Origin: Actinomycetota bacterium
GTDB taxonomy: Bacteria; Actinomycetota; Thermoleophilia; Gaiellales; Gaiellaceae
Assembly: GCA_003170995.1 (NCBI GenBank)
Contig: PMXT01000029.1
Location: forward strand, 1 to 9,340
Direction of reading: 5' to 3'
DNA: 9,340 nucleotides
Both the position numbers and the translations under genes were made by a program. Position 1 is the stretch's first letter. Each line of letters starts with the position of its first letter. Positions 7,501 to 9,340 of this stretch are shown here, in pieces. The notes below the pieces were generated by a model, which had not been told where the DNA came from, did not search any database, and was given only the letters and a program-made list of their open reading frames with translations.

Positions 7501-9340
7501 GCAGCAGCAGCTATATGCAGGCGGCGCCGTCCGGGAGCGTCTCGGGCTCGTTCACGGTCGAGGCCTGGGCGAAGCTCTCCTCGGTCGGCTCTGCGAACAC
7601 GATCGTCAGCACTCGCGCGCCGAGCGATTACGGTTTCGACCTGAGGCTCGTTCAGGGCACGAGCGTGCACGCCGAGATCGGTAACGGCTCGAACGGCTGG
7701 CTCGTAAACGCGGCTGCGCCCTTCTCCTACCAGGCAGGCGTTTGGTACCACTTCGCCTGCACGATCACGCCGATCGGCTACACGATCTACGCCAACGGCA
7801 AGGCGATCGGCTCGGGCGAGTACTTGGGCACCCCGGGCACCCCCATCCTCTACAGCTCGAGCCACAACGTCTACGTTGGCCAGCGTGGCCAAGGCAGCGA
7901 GTACTTCGGCGGCACGCTCGATGACGTCGCCATTTACCCGAGCGCACTCTCCGCCTCGGCGATCAAGGCGCACTACGAGTCGGGCGTCCCACACTACAGC
8001 TACCAGTCCTACGACTCGAACGGCAACCAGACGATGGTCTCTCAGGAGACCACGGCCACCAGCAGCGCAGGCCTCGCCGCGGCCGAGAAGACCACCACCA
8101 GCTACCTCGACACGGGCGCCATCTTCTCGACCACCGACGGCACAACCGGTCTTTCAATCCGCTACGACTACACGGCCGAGGGCTGGCAGTCGGCGCGTCT
8201 CCCAGACGCCACGGGTACGACGACCCACGTCGTCGACTACACCCGCGTGATGTATACCGACTACTACCCGGACGGCCTGGAGTCGGCCGCCCGCGACCTG
8301 GCAGGCCAGCGCGAGCTCTTCTCCTACGACGCAGACGGCAACCAAACGCTCGCGATCGAAGCGGTCGGGATCCAGCAGGCCTCGCAGTCGCCGATCCAGA
8401 TCGAGCGCACATTCGACAACTTCGGCCAGCAGACGAAGGTACGCGTGCCGGATCCGACCAGCTCGGGACACTACCTGGCCACCCTCTACTCATACGACGC
8501 CAACGGCAACCAGACCTCGAAGACCGTCAACCGCCAGGAAGACGTAAACGGCACTCAGACCGCCGCCGGCTGCAGCTACACCGACACCCTGAACTCAAAC
8601 GACCAGGTGGCAAGCCAGCAAAACAGCTACGCCTGCGTTCCCAACTCGCCGTCCAGCGACACTCTCGCCTACACCTACACGCCAAACGACCAGGTCGCCA
8701 CGCAAACGCTCTCGAACTCCTCGAGCGGCGTGCAGGAGCAACAGCAGAACAACACCTACACAGACGACGGCGAGCTAAAGACCCAGACGACCCAGGGAGC
8801 CTCTGGAACTACGGTGGAGTCCGACTCCCTCTCTTACCTGGACGCCTCGGGCGACTACCAAAACGGCAACCAGACATCCGACGCCTTCACCCTCAAGGGT
8901 CCCTCCTCGACCAACTCCGGAACCCAGACAGACTCCTACGACGCCGGCGGCACCCTGACGCAGGAGGTCGGCGGCACCGCGGGCTCCACCACTACCTACG
9001 CAACGAACGCCGAAGGCGACATCGCCGCCCAGACAACAGGCTCGACAACCACCGAGAACAACTACTCAGGCCAGGAGCTCACGAGCCAGACTACGGGCCC
9101 GGCGGCCACCAGAGACCTCTACGACGCCTTCGGTAACGTCAACTGCATAACGAAAGGCAGCTGGACCCAGTCGAGCTGCCCGGATCCGGGTGACACCAAT
9201 CTGAAAGAGCTCTACACCTACGACTACAAGAATCGTATGACGGCTGATATCCAGTACAACAGCTCCGGAGCCGTGACAGACCAGGTCTTCTATACCTACG
9301 ACGCCCTCGACCGCGTCGTGATCCAGTCGGAGCAGCACGG
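1410..9340 (+). CDS. Giant secreted WapA/Rhs-type YD-repeat protein, C-terminus beyond the window
   Basis: One open frame of at least 2643 codons with no stop up to the window edge, so the gene is partial at its 3' end. Residues 1-60 are a Sec-type signal with an unusually long n-region (KR at 22-23), a hydrophobic core at about 34-51 and probable cleavage after SAA or APA (58-60). Then follow a WapA-like N-terminal region (63-289), DNRLRE-like module 1 (290-494), a fibronectin-III-like domain (498-588), DNRLRE-like module 2 (593-780), two Ig-like domains (784-975), an NBR1-Ig-like domain (976-1107), an Rhs N-terminal region (1108-1281), YD repeats (about 1281-1971), a LamG domain (1974-2193) and more YD repeats (2194 to the edge). 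YD repeats are known to build a hollow beta-shell in Rhs, Tc-toxin and teneurin proteins, often around a C-terminal toxin. The protein is inferred to be exported and wall-associated or released, serving in contact-dependent competition or adhesion. The diagnostic Rhs core and tip lie outside the window, so toxin function is not shown. Confidence 0.93.
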   Translation, partial: MLVGMKSRLGYAVQSFGPGWAKRGSGGFASFSSLTFCALALSLLALAPIGLTPSGSAAPASSEVVSMRSARTDTFLGADGQYRTRLYTRDVNYQSGKKWEPIDNSLIKSADSSYAYENAANSFHVHFKDSLDSGFLRFDSADGRASVAVSLEQADSSDAAKESGAALTYDKVRPQTDIEYGVIGEGLKETVILHNSSAPASYVFDINPVGDKQDLSAVKQADGSILFLTGGSEPAFSISAPTVADSAPDGSQNVPTPGKASMAIEQNSDGSFRLTVSIDPKWLADPQRVFPVNLDPNYSAVADVQDGYYHMVGTMYDPDPLPDVSGTNLYVGNYSSGGGVAYDSVANFDLASVPAGATVTSVNANLWLNGCFGAAQIDQNCTQGGSGGTGIKGNVNLRQLTSAWTSTTHWSGIAAAPTILATRSFNGSSDPVKAWYQLAGNSSLVSLVQNMVNGVTPNYGFLLEKTGGDASYGYSFDSSRVVPNMTSPYLDIYWQTGGVILNPQPPLHANGADLSWSTYTPSDFQRYEIHRSTSASFTPGQSTLIGSIGDAGITNFRDTTAKPGTTFSYKIVTVTSGSSLSSNEVRKVLPAAGLAQVVFQNGLGNGAVNTTYLEGTAPDGSYDDYSRDGEPFLHLGQYEHALLGFDIRSIPSYSTISSAQLQLFNFMPNQNRTIELHRVTSAWSNATWYREDGLVTEWATPGGDYDSTVAASVLDTGAMAHWDTWTLTSLVQAWISGTQAENGVLLKDSNESTAGCCVYLASDDYPRSINLRPKLTVTYSDPTATVISPQAAISSPGPSAQVKGTVTVTGGASDDGKVASVQFKLDGNNLGAAITAPPYQVSWNTTTASRGSHTLTAVATDNAGNTTTSAGVAVTVANSNAPTASVIGAAPEASPNTNVWDVSASASDDYAVDHVDFLVDGKRFATDSASPWTASLNTLTFPLYDGTHQITARAFDADGNSTTSTARQITVANGAGTEYQATISAPNLPTEMRYDPSAQTQDAAPLTVALQNNSQSTWPAASVTLRYRWLNPDGSVFATSGDVQLGSDIAAGTGANVPVSVAPPVLPASVMRGRFTLRIDLYDAANSAYFAAKGNQPFEQTVTVSRVQADELGLEGYQQYDGTDLGSGYSASSNLYNGNLIVSSTLSSEPGIGLPTTVGLTYNSLEQGSVSPVGNNWSLAISGLVRFGLPLDIHPNAADTAAGRSDNWIGLTDSDGTYDRFTLDSSGNFYDAPAGVHLYLRHTATGYAATAPDRTTYNFDSAGYATSVLDKDGNTLTFTETAVPAGNDINGLAKQITVVTDQGGRPYNISYYDKAGSSRLALWGKVSQISDHVGHKWVFAYYDDGNLMSVTEQGGANADGSYLADRTVTFDYTTPSGSGPAIATLAGRKSPSPSTAQSTRLYSVIDARGNETAFSYVTSGATQWRVSQITNRKSVVSSAYAYNLAAGTTTVSMPLSRVWSYGFDANGRPTSSVDPLGESKGQQWTDDNQLSQVTEPTGKTLRYAYNANGQQTDSWDELGNHATSVYENLPVDANDSGNHISRLVSTTKPDGNTSPTSDPSNPTDYTTTYHYSDATHDRVDWVKDAYGNQTTSTYNTNGTLASTTLPSAGDGYTRTTTYNTYDANGLATKVTNAAGDLNQSGYDAAGHQLWSQDANHDAYTTGDASQYRSYSYYDSFGRVGRTSTPKSTSLYSVPASSVGALIWGDTTYDANDNVLRAYNAHSGAGDGGIAAYSSTQYDAVDSPTVVTSARLTSIQTQTVYDDAGRAIREIKAAGMGQSQVAETDTSYDKLDRAYQVTEYGGGIGRTSTSCYDLAGDLRSSTPAKGSTIGMACPAIVAPASYTYITAPFTSKTEYDATHRQVKAIAADGTFTQTGYDANGQAISSTDATGKVTTTTYDDKGQAVKTVAPFKTGHPLTTITNYDALGRVASEVSPQAYDYANGTPPYTKFITSYSYDALNRKVKTSLPFGPTDAYKKAVTADAPSQYWRLGESSGTTAANQVTGGASGSYVNSPTLGVAGATTDANTAATFNGSSSYMQAAPSGSVSGSFTVEAWAKLSSVGSANTIVSTRAPSDYGFDLRLVQGTSVHAEIGNGSNGWLVNAAAPFSYQAGVWYHFACTITPIGYTIYANGKAIGSGEYLGTPGTPILYSSSHNVYVGQRGQGSEYFGGTLDDVAIYPSALSASAIKAHYESGVPHYSYQSYDSNGNQTMVSQETTATSSAGLAAAEKTTTSYLDTGAIFSTTDGTTGLSIRYDYTAEGWQSARLPDATGTTTHVVDYTRVMYTDYYPDGLESAARDLAGQRELFSYDADGNQTLAIEAVGIQQASQSPIQIERTFDNFGQQTKVRVPDPTSSGHYLATLYSYDANGNQTSKTVNRQEDVNGTQTAAGCSYTDTLNSNDQVASQQNSYACVPNSPSSDTLAYTYTPNDQVATQTLSNSSSGVQEQQQNNTYTDDGELKTQTTQGASGTTVESDSLSYLDASGDYQNGNQTSDAFTLKGPSSTNSGTQTDSYDAGGTLTQEVGGTAGSTTTYATNAEGDIAAQTTGSTTTENNYSGQELTSQTTGPAATRDLYDAFGNVNCITKGSWTQSSCPDPGDTNLKELYTYDYKNRMTADIQYNSSGAVTDQVFYTYDALDRVVIQSEQH
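1596..2276 (+). other. WapA-like N-terminal beta-rich region
   Basis: Residues 63-289. The segment SARTDTFLGADGQYRTRLYT, followed by VNYQSGKKWEPIDNSLI and then ENAANSFHVHF, follows the pattern (a short statement of paired strands, PIDN, then ANSF) that opens many wall-associated WapA and DNRLRE proteins of Gram-positive bacteria. Later repeats of D-P-x-W-L-A and FPVNLDP close the region. It probably folds as a beta-sandwich at the base of the exported stalk. The exact function of this region in the family is not known to me. Confidence 0.6.
2277..3749 (+). other. Two DNRLRE-like modules flanking a fibronectin-III-like domain
   Basis: Module 1 (residues 290-494) contains the hallmark order: YVGN-type opening, VANFDLASVPAGATVTSVNA, the element RQLTSAWTSTTHWS, a VKAWYQLAGN segment and the closing SPYLDIYW. 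Module 2 (593-780) repeats it: HALLGFDIRSIPSYSTISSA, ELHRVTSAWSNATWYRE, SLVQAWISGTQAENGVLLKD, and LRPKLTVTYS. Between them, residues 498-588 (LSWSTYTPSDFQRYEIHRST through FSYKIVTVTS) resemble a fibronectin type III fold. Module 1 has a Cys pair (C-x9-C) and module 2 an adjacent CC, which may form disulfides after export. DNRLRE modules are common on secreted wall proteins. Confidence 0.72.
3759..4730 (+). other. Two bacterial Ig-like domains and an NBR1-Ig-like domain
   Basis: Residues 784-879 and 880-975 are tandem copies of a bacterial Ig-like fold of the 'VDFLVDG' type. Copy 1 has VASVQFKLDGNNLG, then PPYQVSWNTT and HTLTAVATDNAGN. Copy 2 has VDHVDFLVDGKRFA, then SPWTASLNT and HQITARAFDADGN. 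Residues 976-1107 (VALQNNSQSTWPAASVTLRY, WLNPDGSVF, FTLRIDLYDA) match a third Ig-type fold akin to the NBR1-like Ig domains of actinobacterial secreted proteins. These act as spacers or binding modules in front of the YD region. Confidence 0.72.
4731..5249 (+). other. Rhs/Tc-type N-terminal region leading into the YD repeats
   Basis: Residues 1108-1280. The run LPTTVGLTYNSLEQGSVSP, then GNNWSLAISGLVRFG, DSDGTYDRFTLDSSG, GVHLYLRHT and TTYNFDSAGYATSVLDKDGN is the usual entry to the YD shell in Rhs-type proteins: first a statement of native strand pairs, then 'G-x-x-W-x-L', then the D-G-T and F-D-x-x-G turns. It probably forms the N-terminal cap of the shell. Confidence 0.7.
5250..7322 (+). repeat. 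First YD-repeat array
   Basis: About 690 residues (1281-1971) of tandem, degenerate YD units of the form Y-x-Y-D-x-x-G-x-x-x-x-x-x-D-x-x-G. Clear examples are YGFDANGRPTSSVDPLG (residue 1461), YAYNANGQQTDSWDELGN (1503), YDANGQAISSTDATGK (1875), YDALGRVASEVSPQ (1921) and YDALNRKVKTSLPFG (1954). In solved Rhs, TcC and teneurin structures such arrays wind into a spiral beta-shell. Units are diverged at the DNA level, so this is an old amplification, not a recent one. One Cys pair occurs (C-x21-C around residue 1810-1835). Confidence 0.88.
7329..7988 (+). other. LamG/concanavalin-A-like jellyroll domain inserted in the YD array
   Basis: Residues 1974-2193. It opens with KKAVTADAPSQYWRLGESSG and ATFNGSSSYMQ, has SFTVEAWAKLSSVG and GVWYHFACTITPIGYTIYANG in the middle, and closes with GTLDDVAIYPSALSASAIKA. 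These are the standard landmarks of bacterial LamG-type domains: Y-W-R-L-G-E-x-S-G, F-x-G-x-x-S-Y, F-T-V-E-A-W, W-H, D-x-V-A-I-Y-x-x-A-L. Such domains usually bind carbohydrate or mediate adhesion. It is bordered on both sides by YD units, so it would be a loop-out on the shell. The reading frame continues through both junctions, and I see no direct repeat at the borders. Confidence 0.88.
7989..9338 (+). repeat. Second YD-repeat array, Asn/Gln/Ser/Thr-rich, continuing off the window
   Basis: Residues 2194-2643. Units include YDSNGNQTMVSQ (just after the LamG domain), YDADGNQTLAIEA, YDANGNQTSKTVNR (residue 2362), YDAFGNVNCITKG (2571) and YTYDALDRVVIQS (2629), which is the last readable motif. 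From about 8500 the units become degenerate and rich in N, Q, S and T. Two Cys pairs are present (C-x20-C near residue 2390-2411 and C-x10-C near 2577-2588). The 14-mer AACGGCAACCAGAC occurs identically at 8019-8032, 8502-8515 and 8862-8875, encoding the recurrent N-G-N-Q-T turn. The Rhs core and tip would be expected further right. Confidence 0.82.

Noticed and set aside
5601..7994. A 797-codon open frame on the minus strand, antisense to the YD array
   Set aside because: Its translation is dominated by R, V, G, A and D in low-complexity runs with no domain signature. It mirrors the repetitive high-GC codon pattern of the + strand YD gene, whose frame is continuous and clearly homologous to known families.
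7320..7995. The LamG region as a mobile insertion with target duplication
   Set aside because: The frame is intact on both sides and I find no direct repeats at the borders, so a domain-level insertion during gene evolution is a better explanation than a mobile element.
8019..8875. The spaced identical 14-mers as a CRISPR-like or other DNA repeat array
   Set aside because: They are in frame and encode the recurrent N-G-N-Q-T turn of YD units; spacing is irregular and flanks are coding.

Overview
The window is GC-rich and its coding regions strongly favour G or C at the third codon position. This suggests a high-GC actinobacterial-type genome. The multi-domain YD-repeat protein, with DNRLRE-like, Ig-like and LamG modules, is of a style I associate with Thermoleophilia/Solirubrobacterales. 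That placement is inference; no rRNA or marker gene is present.

Layout. Positions 1-208 hold no gene but contain several perfect inverted repeats, including an extended stem-loop at 23-54. Positions 209-970 (+) encode a 253-residue soluble protein with a short coiled coil and a single GAF sensor domain, and no output domain. A stem-loop sits directly after its stop codon (971-994). Positions 998-1264 (+) hold the C-terminal part of an L,D-transpeptidase (YkuD) domain. It lacks its N-terminal half and a credible start, and the conserved upstream histidine is an arginine, so I read it as a decayed pseudogene. Positions 1265-1409 are a leader region with a candidate promoter, two adjacent perfect hairpins and a strong ribosome binding site.

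From 1410 to the right edge (9340) runs one uninterrupted + strand reading frame of at least 2643 codons, with no stop inside the window. It encodes a giant secreted WapA/Rhs-type YD-repeat protein. In order I see: a Sec-type signal sequence; a WapA-like N-terminal beta-rich region; two DNRLRE-like modules flanking a fibronectin-III-like domain; two bacterial Ig-like domains; an NBR1-Ig-like domain; an Rhs N-terminal region; a long YD-repeat array; a LamG/concanavalin-A-like jellyroll domain inserted in that array; and a second, Asn/Gln/Ser/Thr-rich YD array that continues off the window. The Rhs core motif, any autoproteolysis site, the C-terminal (possibly toxic) tip and any immunity gene would lie to the right and cannot be assessed.

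The three genes do not form an obvious operon. The GAF gene and the giant gene each have their own leader, and the transpeptidase remnant lies between them. The main biological interest is the giant surface/secreted protein, a candidate polymorphic-toxin delivery or adhesion protein with an unusual stack of stalk domains and a lectin-like insertion in the predicted YD shell.
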